From: Chryseobacterium antibioticum
GTDB taxonomy: Bacteria > Bacteroidota > Bacteroidia > Flavobacteriales > Weeksellaceae
Reading direction: 5' to 3'
Length of the DNA stretch: 64,000 nt
NCBI RefSeq assembly: GCF_012927325.1
Contig: NZ_JABBGI010000015.1
Coordinates: 62,001-126,000 of the forward strand
The stretch's first letter is position 1; the number at the start of each line of letters is the position of its first letter. The notes under the pieces were generated by a model, which was not told the origin of the DNA, did not search any database, and was given only the letters and a program-made list of their open reading frames with translations. The position numbers and the translations under genes are program-made. Below are positions 1-9,200 of this stretch, one piece after another.

Positions 1-1
1 C

Positions 2-1189
2 AAAATATCTATTGTAACAACCTTATTGTTATTCTTCCTTGGAGGTTTTGCGTTCAGCAACCACAGAAGCCACCAGTCGGAATTATATGCACTGATGCTT
101 TTTGCATTATGCGGAGGGATCGTCCTTTTTGGATTCCAGAATCTGGTAACCCTTTTCTTAGGGGTAGAAATTCTTTCCATTCCGTTGTATGTCATGGCAG
201 GTGCCAACAAAACTGATTTAAGATCAAACGAAGCTTCGATCAAATATTTCCTGATGGGTGCTTTTGCGACAGGTTTCTTACTTTTCGGTATTGCATTTAT
301 CTACGGAAGCAGCGGAAGTTTTGACTTGTATAAAATCCAGGATTTCGGAGTTAAAAATCCTAAAGATGTCATGTTCATTTTAGGCGTTCTGCTTATTCTT
401 TGTGCACTGGCATTCAAAGTAGCATTAGCTCCTTTCCACATGTGGAGTCCGGATGTATATGCGGGTTCCCCTTCACTGATCACAGCATTTATGGCGAGTG
501 TGGTAAAGATCTCAGGATTCTATGCCTTATTCAGATTAATGACCATCGGGTTTGGAGGAGTTACTGAACAATGGATTAATGTTTTTGGAGTATTCCTGAT
601 CATCACATTACTTTTAGCCAATGTTATGGGTCTTGCCCAGACCAACGCCAAAAGAATGCTGGCTTACTCTTCCGTTTCTCATGCAGGATACATCGGATTG
701 GTATTCTTCGGAATGACAAGCCTTTCTACCTATAATTTAGGATTCTATTTATTCGCTTATTCGTTATCTACAGTGGGTGTTTTCATGTGTCTTATTTATG
801 TGGAAAAACTGAAGAGAGAAACTTCTTTCGGAGCTTTCAAAGGTTTGGCAAAATCAGAACCTCTACTGGCTACAGTTGCAGCCATCTCTATGCTTTCAAT
901 GGCAGGAGTTCCGTTAACAGCCGGTTTCATGGGGAAATTTGCTTTATTCTCTCAGGCGATGAATTCTAAGCACGGAGTTTTCTTAGTATTGGTAGCTGTT
1001 TTAGGTTCTGCAGTATCTATTGCCTATTATTTAAGACTGATCATTTCTATGTTCTTCTTCAAAGATTCTACATTCAAATCTTCAGAAAAAGTAACCCTTA
1101 CGTACAATATTGTAGCGGTATTTGTAATCGCATCTATTATTCTATTGGGTGTTTTCCCTGATCTGTTTGCAAGACAGTTCGGATTGTAA
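2..1189 (+). CDS. nuoN: NADH-quinone oxidoreductase subunit N, 5' truncated by window edge
   Basis: Proton-pumping inner-membrane subunit of respiratory complex I, related to Mrp-type antiporter subunits. The frame is already open at base 2, so the start lies outside the window; about 395 codons are visible against a usual 450-490. The visible part is almost entirely hydrophobic helices and carries the family block 'ALAFKVALAPFHMWSPDVY' with its buried Lys, and 'YSSVSHAGY' on a later helix. It should be the last gene of the nuo operon because a strong terminator follows within 25 bases. Identification by sequence motifs is firm; the N-terminus cannot be judged. Confidence 0.95.
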   Translation, partial: KISIVTTLLLFFLGGFAFSNHRSHQSELYALMLFALCGGIVLFGFQNLVTLFLGVEILSIPLYVMAGANKTDLRSNEASIKYFLMGAFATGFLLFGIAFIYGSSGSFDLYKIQDFGVKNPKDVMFILGVLLILCALAFKVALAPFHMWSPDVYAGSPSLITAFMASVVKISGFYALFRLMTIGFGGVTEQWINVFGVFLIITLLLANVMGLAQTNAKRMLAYSSVSHAGYIGLVFFGMTSLSTYNLGFYLFAYSLSTVGVFMCLIYVEKLKRETSFGAFKGLAKSEPLLATVAAISMLSMAGVPLTAGFMGKFALFSQAMNSKHGVFLVLVAVLGSAVSIAYYLRLIISMFFFKDSTFKSSEKVTLTYNIVAVFVIASIILLGVFPDLFARQFGL

Positions 1190-1210
1190 GATCTCAATAT
1201 CAAAATATAC

Positions 1211-1241
1211 AAAAGCACAACTTTTCAGTTGTGCTTTTTTT
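1211..1241 (+). terminator. Rho-independent terminator after nuoN
   Basis: Inverted repeat AAAAGCACAAC / GTTGTGCTTTT around a 6-base loop followed by a T run. It sits 21 bases after the nuoN stop and closes the complex I operon. Confidence 0.9.
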
Positions 1242-1315
1242 GTGGCTGCCGAGTATTCTGAAAAACTTTCCATTAGAAACACAGAGTTTTTATATTAAAT
1301 ATCCCGGAAAACAGC

Positions 1316-1323
1316 TAAATTTG
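1316..1323 (+). promoter_or_regulatory. Bacteroidota -7 box for the small membrane protein
   Basis: TAAATTTG matches the Bacteroidota housekeeping -7 consensus TAnnTTTG. It ends 15 bases before the ATG at 1339, so transcription would begin around 1330. This makes any start upstream of 1339 unlikely. Confidence 0.5.
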
Positions 1324-1338
1324 AATAACCTTGATCAC

Positions 1339-1590
1339 ATGAAAAAATTCATTATAACCTTATTGACTGCGGTATCCATTTCTGCCATGGTTTTGTATAT
1401 AAACAAAGACAAAACAGATACAGCCAATTACAGTATGCTGGTCGCAGTTATCACCTTAATATTTAGTGTTCCGCTAATGAAATTTCTATTTCCGGTAACC
1501 AAAGAATTAAAGATCAGAACATCAGAATTTTATCCCCATCTTTTTCATAAAACTGCAGATTTTTTTAAAAAGAAAAGCAGTAACAGATAA
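1339..1590 (+). CDS. Small hypothetical two-helix membrane protein
   Basis: 83 residues, not recognised. Two hydrophobic segments are seen at about residues 3-21 and 33-53, then a basic tail ending in several lysines, which suggests an inner-membrane protein with both ends cytoplasmic. The open frame extends upstream into the nuoN terminator, but the ATG at 1339 lies just after a TAAATTTG -7 box and gives a sensible first helix, so it is preferred. It is monocistronic, between the nuoN terminator and a separate promoter region for the GAF protein. No function is proposed. Confidence 0.6.
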   Translation: MKKFIITLLTAVSISAMVLYINKDKTDTANYSMLVAVITLIFSVPLMKFLFPVTKELKIRTSEFYPHLFHKTADFFKKKSSNR

Positions 1591-1717
1591 TGTGTTATCT
1601 ATTTCCGAATTTTGTTTAAGAAAAAGAAGTAAAGCTATCCGAAAAGATAGTTTTCACCAATTGACGCAACGTTCGGAAGTGCCCTTTTTTTCATAACTTT
1701 ACTTTAAATTACAGCTC

Positions 1718-4021
1718 TTGGCCAATCTTTATAAAAAAGACGCTCCCTTTCAGGTTCTTATATCGTTCAAAAAATATTTGGATGTGCTGGAACATATCCG
1801 TTATAACGACCGTTTGGAGTATCGGGTTAATTATGCTGAATCTTTAATTGAAAGAACAAAAAAATTTCCTGAGCTAAGAGATGGATTCCTGGATGAAGCC
1901 CTTCTCGAAAAGCATGAAGACCTCATCAGGCAAATTCTTGCAGACCTCTTCCCTACCGGTCTTACACACAATGAAATCAAAGCGGCCAGTATTCCGCTTT
2001 CCAAAACCACTTTCAACTATACCGAAAGATTTAAGGGTATACTTAAAGATGCCGGAAAAGATTTTGAAATAGAGCTGAGGAATATCGGGGACGATGAATT
2101 TTACGTATTCTGCTGCTGTCTTATCCTTCAGAGTTATTTCAAAAGAGATATCAAAAGTACCATGCCTCTTTATTATGATATCCCAAACAGGCTGGGAATC
2201 ATGAAACATTATAAAATTACGGTCAATTCAGATTTTACAGAGATTTATCCTACTGAAGAAGCAAAAATTCCAACAGATGATGTGCTGGATATGCTGCTGG
2301 AAAACCTGGACGATTTTAAACTCTGGAAAAAGTTTTTCCCTTCAAAATCATGGGTACTAAAAGGGTTTACAATCATTTCCCTGGTAGACTGCACTTCAGA
2401 AGTAGCCCTGTCCGACCTTAAATCGAGTATGATAGAAATTGATCCGGAGGATTTGAGCCCGGATGAAAATCTTGTGGAAATTTTCAAGTCTTATTTCGAT
2501 GTCCCGGAGCTTAATTTCGGATTAATGTTATTTGATCAAAAAGATCAGAAACTAGGCAAACTTCCGATCTACGAAAATGTTTTCACCCATCATGTTTTAG
2601 ATTTCTGGATCAATGCATTTGATGAAGAAACCCGAAAAAGTACTTTTACCAATTTAAATCACAATTCCAAACCGATTGTCATCTCGAATGTCGACAATCT
2701 GGATGACAACATCAAAGAACTCCCTTCTTTTAATATTCTTAGGGATAACAATATCAACAGCTTCATGGTGATTCCCATCATGAAAGACAATAATCTTCTG
2801 GCTATCATGGAATTTACATCTCCACAGGCCAACAGTTTCAACGGATTAAAGCTGAAAAAAATGGAGTTTTTCACCGATATGATTCTCTTCTCTCTGAACA
2901 GGTTCAGTTATGAAAAAAACTATCAGATAGAGGCTATTATCCAGCGTGAATACACCTCTATTCACGACAGTGTTGTGTGGAAATTCAGGAATGAAGCCGA
3001 AAAATATTTCAATGCTTCACTGGGGAAAAAAATGTATACACTGAAGCAGATCTCATTTAAAAACCTGACTCCACTGTTTGGGTTCTCTGATATCCGCTCT
3101 TCTTCAGAAAAACGTTTCAACCTGATGCTTGAAGACCTCAACCAACAGATTGAAAGCCTTCAGGAGATTTTCGCAATGATCAATTCTGAGTCAGAGAAAT
3201 ATTTCATGGCTCTGGATGCTTTTGAAAATGAACTGAACAACGAGATCAGAGCCGATACCGAGCAGCGCCTCCAAAGATTCCTTAGGGAAGAGGCCCATCC
3301 TTATCTGCAGGGAAAACTGGAACTGAAAACCGACAGAGAAATAAAGACGAAGATCAAAGATTATTTTGTACAGGTCTTTACACAAACCAATTTATTTTAC
3401 GCCAACAGAAAAAGCCTGGATGATTCTATAACACTGGTTAACAGAAAGCTGGCAGACATGCTGGATGAAGGCCAGGTAAAAGCCCAACAGATTTTTCCGC
3501 ATTATTATGAAAGGTTTAAATCTGATGGTGTAGAGCATAACCTGTACATCGGGCACAATATTGCTCCGGATCTTAATTATACTTCAAAAGAAGTTCATAA
3601 ATTAAGATACTGGCAGCTGAAAACCATGTGCAATATGGAGCGTGAATTTCAAAATTTTAAAAGAGATCTTCCCATCCAATTGGATATTGCGTCGCTCATC
3701 TTTGTTTACAATGAAAAAATAGACATCCGCTTCAGAATGGATGAAAAACGCTTCGATGTAGATGGCGCTTACAATTCTTATTACGAAATCATAAAAAAAC
3801 GTCTGGACAAAGCCCACGTTAAAGACTCTTCAGAAAGAATAACCTGTCCCGGAAAAATCACCATTGTCTACTTCGGCATGGAGAATCAGAAAGAATATCT
3901 GGAATACATCAGTAAGCTTCAGAAAAAAGAAATTCTTCAGAATGATGTAGAGTTTCTAAAAGTTGAAGATCTGCAGGGAATCACAGGATTGCTGGCGTTG
4001 AGGATTTCTTTGGCTAGCTAA
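1718..4021 (+). CDS. Large GAF-domain-containing protein, function unknown
   Basis: 767 residues, cytoplasmic, no signal peptide. Residues ~230-390 look like a GAF fold (segments such as 'NSFMVIPIMKDNNLLAIMEF'), normally a small-ligand or regulatory domain; no kinase, cyclase or DNA-binding partner domain is visible. The C-terminal half is helical and charged with no motif I know. The start is a TTG at 1718: there is no in-frame ATG before residue ~150, and a -7-like TAACTTTA lies around 1694. A weak hairpin (ctatc/gatag, 1635-1650) upstream may end the preceding transcript. Orthologues in flavobacteria are usually just called GAF-domain proteins. Domain call moderately sure, role unknown. 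Confidence 0.75.
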   Translation: MANLYKKDAPFQVLISFKKYLDVLEHIRYNDRLEYRVNYAESLIERTKKFPELRDGFLDEALLEKHEDLIRQILADLFPTGLTHNEIKAASIPLSKTTFNYTERFKGILKDAGKDFEIELRNIGDDEFYVFCCCLILQSYFKRDIKSTMPLYYDIPNRLGIMKHYKITVNSDFTEIYPTEEAKIPTDDVLDMLLENLDDFKLWKKFFPSKSWVLKGFTIISLVDCTSEVALSDLKSSMIEIDPEDLSPDENLVEIFKSYFDVPELNFGLMLFDQKDQKLGKLPIYENVFTHHVLDFWINAFDEETRKSTFTNLNHNSKPIVISNVDNLDDNIKELPSFNILRDNNINSFMVIPIMKDNNLLAIMEFTSPQANSFNGLKLKKMEFFTDMILFSLNRFSYEKNYQIEAIIQREYTSIHDSVVWKFRNEAEKYFNASLGKKMYTLKQISFKNLTPLFGFSDIRSSSEKRFNLMLEDLNQQIESLQEIFAMINSESEKYFMALDAFENELNNEIRADTEQRLQRFLREEAHPYLQGKLELKTDREIKTKIKDYFVQVFTQTNLFYANRKSLDDSITLVNRKLADMLDEGQVKAQQIFPHYYERFKSDGVEHNLYIGHNIAPDLNYTSKEVHKLRYWQLKTMCNMEREFQNFKRDLPIQLDIASLIFVYNEKIDIRFRMDEKRFDVDGAYNSYYEIIKKRLDKAHVKDSSERITCPGKITIVYFGMENQKEYLEYISKLQKKEILQNDVEFLKVEDLQGITGLLALRISLAS

Positions 4022-4121
4022 CGAAGTTATCTGTGGAAGTTTAAAACATTCATGAAACTGATTTTAATTGTTTTCCTGAATTTAATACCTTCATCTTCTA
4101 TCTTCGAACAAACAGCTCAGC

Positions 4122-5045
4122 TTAATCTATAAAATAAGAATCCGGCTTTTTAAGCTCATCCTGTGGTATGCCCGCCTGTTCAAAAATAGAATATTCAATG
4201 GTTCTGCATATACTGTTCAGGGCAAGATCATTTTCCTCTTCCCCAAACGGCTCTCCAATCTCCTGGATAATAGCATCCAGTGCAATGAATGTATAGCTGA
4301 TTAAAAGAACGATCAAAGGCATCATCCAGCCCAGACTGTCCACCAACCCAAAAGGCAGCCAGAAACAGTACAGATACACCGTACGGTGAAGCAAAACGCT
4401 ATAGGCAAAAGGCAGCGGCGTATTATAAATCCTCTCACATCCTCCCGAAATATTGGAGAACTGATTCAGCTGATGGTCCATAGAGGTCATCACAATGGTG
4501 TCAATATTTCCTTTCCGCTGTTGTTCATTCAGCCAGTCTGCAATAAAGCCCAGAATAATGCTAGGAATAAATTTTTTACCCTTCAGCTGTTCTGTCTGTT
4601 CCGGAGAAAGAAGCCTTATTAAATGTTCTGTCCCGGATTTATCCCTCAACTGATAATTCAGAGACCAGCAGAATGCTGATATTAATTGGATGATCTTTTC
4701 TTTTTCTTCTTGTGCTCCCGGTGACGGATCATTCACCAGTGAAAGAATTTGTCTTGTAAAAGACCTGGTTTCAATGACCAATGATCCCCAGAGCTTACGA
4801 CCTTCCCAAAAACGGTCATAACTTGCAGAATTACAGAATCCCATGAAAATAGCCAGCGCGAGACCAAGCAAGGTAAAAATGGTAGGATTAAGATGTACTT
4901 TATAATCGAAGATCTTTCCTTTAAAAAAATAGATGGACAGTGAAAATAATAAAATAACACTCAGCTGGACAACAATTTTCTTCAACACGGAACCTCTCCA
5001 TATAAACAACATTTTCAGCCAATTGGTCCGCTGTCTGATAATCAT
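4122..5045 (-). CDS. Bestrophin-like (UPF0187/RFP-TM) chloride channel family protein
   Basis: 307 residues, close to the usual bacterial bestrophin length. Bestrophins are pentameric anion channels of the inner membrane. Seen: N-terminal hydrophobic segments (about 22-60), the 'NSASYDRFWEGRKLWG' block, 'GGCERIYNTPLPFAYSVLLH' preceding the later pore helices, and the acidic 'EIGEPFGEEENDLALNSI' stretch typical of the C-terminal cytoplasmic region. It starts 18 bases after the stop of the HD/PycTM gene on the same strand, so the two are probably co-transcribed. Family assignment is solid; ion selectivity is not shown by sequence. Confidence 0.9.
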   Translation of the reverse strand: MIIRQRTNWLKMLFIWRGSVLKKIVVQLSVILLFSLSIYFFKGKIFDYKVHLNPTIFTLLGLALAIFMGFCNSASYDRFWEGRKLWGSLVIETRSFTRQILSLVNDPSPGAQEEKEKIIQLISAFCWSLNYQLRDKSGTEHLIRLLSPEQTEQLKGKKFIPSIILGFIADWLNEQQRKGNIDTIVMTSMDHQLNQFSNISGGCERIYNTPLPFAYSVLLHRTVYLYCFWLPFGLVDSLGWMMPLIVLLISYTFIALDAIIQEIGEPFGEEENDLALNSICRTIEYSIFEQAGIPQDELKKPDSYFID

Positions 5046-5063
5046 CTGTATTTATTTTTTTAA

Positions 5064-6245
5064 TTAAAGGGAAAGAAAAGCATAGGCAAAAGAAAGTACG
5101 GAAATAATAATTCCAGCCATAAAAATCTTATATGTTATCGATAAAAGCTTGTATTTTCTATCCAGAACTTTTCCAAGGAAGTAAAGATCTTTCACCATAG
5201 AATCGTAGATATAATCCCTGTCCTTGATGAGATCTTTCATCGCATCGTGAAAATCATTGAACATCATTTGGTGAAAATTTCCGAAAAACAGAAGATTCAC
5301 TTTTCTGTCTGTGATATCCTGAGCGGAAAAATTAGTCTTTGTGACATTAGGCTTAGTAGATAATATCGCAAATATAATGGTCAAAACACTTGAAAGCAAC
5401 AATACAAAGCTTGGAATAATCAGGTGAGCATTCTTAGGGGTATCCAGTTTTGGAACCAGTACAGAAAGACAGACTGAAATAATGATTGCATTGACCGAAA
5501 GAAGAATATTCGCCTTGCTGTCTGCAATATCACTCAATCTTGTATGATTATTCAGAGTAACTCTGAACAGGGTATCAACGCTACGGTCAGATTTTGCCTC
5601 TTTAGGTTCCTTTTTACTCTCTGAACTTTCCTTTTTTTCCTCTTTTTTATCCTCCTCTTTTTCCAGTTTCTTTTCTATTTTCTTGATGTTTTTCTTTTTC
5701 AGAGGCTCCCAGTTTTCCCTGGCATATTCTGTATAGTAATGATGCTTATTTTTCAGCATATCAAGGTTTCCGGCATTCCATTCTTCATTGGAGAAGCATC
5801 TTACGTTGGTAAGCTCCCACTCTTTTCTCAGTGCATCTGAGATATCGTTATAATCATGGCTCGCAAAGTGGCTGCAGTCTGCATCTTTCACGATCTTCTC
5901 CAGAAGATTCTGCGGTTCGTAGCTGATCTTTGTCGCCAGAATTAATCGGGATACATCTTCGATATAATTTTCAGGATAGTTTTCCTGCTTCAGAAAACCG
6001 GCAAGAATGCTCACCCCTTTTTCTTCATGGTTCTGGGCGCACTCTACATAGCCCGTATCATGGAACCACAGCGCAAGCAGAACCTTTTCCTGGTCCTCTT
6101 TGGACACGGGCGTACTTCGCATGATCTCCTCGGCCTTATTTACAGTGTAGGTCGTGTGAATAAAATTATGATAAAAGTATACAGAAGATAACTTATCTTT
6201 GAATAAGATTTCGACATAATCTTTAGCTTTGTGTAAAATGCTCAT
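5064..6245 (-). CDS. HD-domain phosphohydrolase fused to Pycsar-effector-type TM domain (DUF5706)
   Basis: 393 residues in three parts. Residues 1-180: HD-type metal phosphohydrolase, with H26/H30, the HD doublet H62-D63 in 'ALWFHDTGYVE' and a later D121/D123 as likely ligands. Residues 183-222: highly charged Lys/Glu linker. Residues 223-393: membrane domain with helices at ~247-265, 276-296 and 373-392, opening with 'HTRLSDIADSKANILLSVN', the signature of the PycTM/DUF5706 effector domain. In Pycsar defence that domain permeabilises the membrane on binding a cyclic nucleotide; here the HD domain might control such a ligand (inference). No nucleotide cyclase is nearby. First gene of an operon with the bestrophin-like channel. 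Confidence 0.85.
   Translation of the reverse strand: MSILHKAKDYVEILFKDKLSSVYFYHNFIHTTYTVNKAEEIMRSTPVSKEDQEKVLLALWFHDTGYVECAQNHEEKGVSILAGFLKQENYPENYIEDVSRLILATKISYEPQNLLEKIVKDADCSHFASHDYNDISDALRKEWELTNVRCFSNEEWNAGNLDMLKNKHHYYTEYARENWEPLKKKNIKKIEKKLEKEEDKKEEKKESSESKKEPKEAKSDRSVDTLFRVTLNNHTRLSDIADSKANILLSVNAIIISVCLSVLVPKLDTPKNAHLIIPSFVLLLSSVLTIIFAILSTKPNVTKTNFSAQDITDRKVNLLFFGNFHQMMFNDFHDAMKDLIKDRDYIYDSMVKDLYFLGKVLDRKYKLLSITYKIFMAGIIISVLSFAYAFLSL
6224..6231 (+). promoter_or_regulatory. Likely -7 box for the metallophosphoesterase fusion, inside the divergent gene
   Basis: TAGCTTTG matches TAnnTTTG and would start transcription near 6238, 34 bases before the ATG at 6272. A second match, TATCTTTG, lies at 6195-6202. 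Both lie within the 5' coding region of the divergent HD-domain gene. The 26-base spacer also holds the palindromic octamer TAAATTTA (6265-6272), which could serve the minus-strand gene. Confidence 0.4.
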
Positions 6246-6271
6246 TCCTGATTTTTTGTTAATGTAAATTT

Positions 6272-9200
6272 ATGACTTTATCCTTTAAAACTCATTTAAA
6301 AAATACTTCTATTGCCTTTAGAGCAGTATTATCTGCAGGAGTTCTGTATTCCTGCGCAACATATAACGTAAAAAAGGGTAAAAACTTATTTGAAGTTAAA
6401 AATTCTGATATAAAATCTGAGAATGATTTTAAAGTTTTCCTGATCGGAGATGCCGGAAATGCGGATGAACCGCAGGCACAGAATACCTTAAATTTACTCA
6501 AAAATAAACTGGATTCTGCAGACAGCAACTCTATGCTGATCTTTCTTGGCGATAATATTTATCCCAACGGGCTTCCCAAAGAATCAGACAAAGATTATGC
6601 ATTAGCGAAGCAGAAACTTGAAAACCAGTTTGCCATCACCAAAAATTTCAAAGGAAAAACATTGGTCATTCCGGGAAATCATGACTGGAATAATGGTCTG
6701 GAAGGATTAAAAGCCCAGGAAGATCTTGTAAAGGCTTATTTTAATGACAAAAAAGCTTTCCTTCCTAAAAACTCATGTGGCATTGATGATATCAATCTCT
6801 CCAAAGACATTAAACTTATCGTTATAGATACCGAATGGGCATTGGTCAACTGGGATCAATATCCGGGTGTCAACAAAAACTGTACGATCAAAACCCGCGA
6901 AGATTTCTTCACAGAGTTTAAAGATCTTGTGACTAAAAACCAGGATAAAAGAATCATTGTTGCCATGCATCATCCTGTGATCAGCAGCGGAACACATGCA
7001 GGGTTCAACTCTGCGAAATCACATCTTTATCCGCTGAAAAGCAAAATTCCGGTTCCGGTAGTAGCCAGTGTGATCAATGTACTAAGAACTTCTTCCGGAG
7101 CAAGTCTTGAAGACATCAATAATCAGCATTATGCAGATCTGGCCAACAGACTGAAGAGCATTGTTCAGGATAAAGAAAATATTATTTTTGTTTCCGGACA
7201 TGATCATAATCTGCAGTATCATGAAGACAGAAACATCAGACAGATCATCAGCGGTGCAGGTTCTAAAACAGATCCTTCCACCATTGCTGAAAAGACCGAT
7301 TTTTCTTACGGAGGCAGTGGCTTTGCAGTTCTGAATATCAGAAAAGACCAAAGCACAGACGTGGAGTATTTCTCTACAAAAGATAACACCCTGAAAAAGC
7401 TTACCCATATTTCGGTGATTTCAAAACCCGATGTATTTGTAAACAACTATCCAAAATCATTTCCGGGTACAGTTCAATCCAGCGTTTATCCTGTAGAGCT
7501 TACCAAAAAAGGAAAAGTGTACCGCTGGTTATGGGGAGAACATTACAGAAAATATTATGGTATCCCTATTGAGGCGCCTACAGCCGATCTGGTTTCATTG
7601 AATGGCGGATTTACCCCTTTCAGAGAAGGGGGAGGAAACCAGTCGAACAGTTTAAGACTGAAAGCAGCAGACGGACAGGAATTTGTTATGCGTGGCGTGA
7701 AAAAGAGTGCTGTACGTTTCCTTAACAATATGGCTTTCAAAAAAAGCACTTTTGGAAATGAGCTGAACAACACGTTTCCTGAAAAGTTCCTGCTTGATTT
7801 TTATACAACCAACCATCCGTTTACACCATTTTCAGTAGGAAATATGGCAGATAAACTGAATATCTTCCACAGCAATCCGAAATTACATTATATTCCCAAG
7901 CAATATGCTTTAGGAGAATACAATGAAAATTACGGTGATGAAATGTATATGATCGAAGAACGTTTTTCTTCTGATCCTAAAACTTTAGCTTCCCTTGATA
8001 ACGCTAAGGATATTGTTTCTACGGATGATGTTCTGAAAAATTTCACCAAAAATTACAAATATTCTGTAGACCGTGAATCCTATATCCGGGCAAGGATCTT
8101 TGATATGCTGATCGGTGACTGGGACAGGCATTCGGATCAGTGGAAATGGGCCGAATATCAGGACGGTGACAAAGTTATTTACAAACCTATCCCAAAAGAC
8201 AGAGATCAGGCTTTCAGTAAATATGATGGCGCTGCTTTCAAGATTATTATGAATGTTCCGGCTATCCGCCACATGAAAACGTTCAAAGAAGAGATCAAAA
8301 ACGTGAAATGGATCAATATGGAGCCCTATCCGTTAGATCTTATCTTTTTAAAGGGTGCCACACAGGAGGAATGGAATGCACAGGCCAAATATATTCAGGA
8401 ACATCTTACGGATACTGATATTGATGAGGCATTCACCAATCTTCCCCAAGAAGTAAAAGATGAAACTATCGCTGATATTCAGAGAAAATTAAAAATAAGA
8501 AAAACAAAACTGCAGGATTATGCTGCTCAGTATTATGATGTACTGCAGGAAAAAGTTTCTCTGGCAGGAACGGTGAATCCTGATCAATTCGTTATTACAA
8601 AAAACGGACACTCTGTTACTGTAAAACAATATAAATTAGACAAAAACAAGGAAAATCCTGAATTGGTTTTTGAGAAAACCTATGAAGATTCAAAAACGAA
8701 AGAACTTTGGATCTACGGTCTTGAAGACGATGACATTTATAATGTTTCAGGAGAAGGAAGACCAAAGATGAACATCAGGCTTATTGGAGGCTACAACCAC
8801 GATGTGTACAATATTGCGGACGGGAAAAGTGTGAAAATTTATGATTTTAAATCTCAGAAAAACACCTACAACGGTTCTGCCACAAAAAATATTTCTGATG
8901 ATTACGATATCAACACCTACAATTATAAGCATCCGAAATATAATTTCTTTGCAGGATATCCGAACGCCGATTACAATCCTGATGATGGTGTGATCTTAGG
9001 CGTTTTGGCTAATTACACAGTTAATAATTTCATCCGTGATCCCTATACTCAAAAACACAGTCTTAAGGCTAATTTTTACACAGCTACCGGTGGGTTTAAC
9101 GTTGCCTATAAAGGAATTTTCAAAAAAGCAATATCGGGATGGGATTTCAATCTTGATGCAGCCTATACGACCCCGAAATTCTCCGAAAATTTCTTCGGAC

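Noticed and set aside
4052..4132. 26-codon open frame with a hydrophobic, signal-like start
   Set aside because: Too short, overlaps the end of the bestrophin-like gene on the other strand, and has no promoter box or homologue I know.
5064..6245. A complete Pycsar anti-phage system
   Set aside because: The PycTM-type domain is present, but no cyclase gene lies on either side; the neighbours are a channel and a metallophosphoesterase, so a defence locus is not supported.
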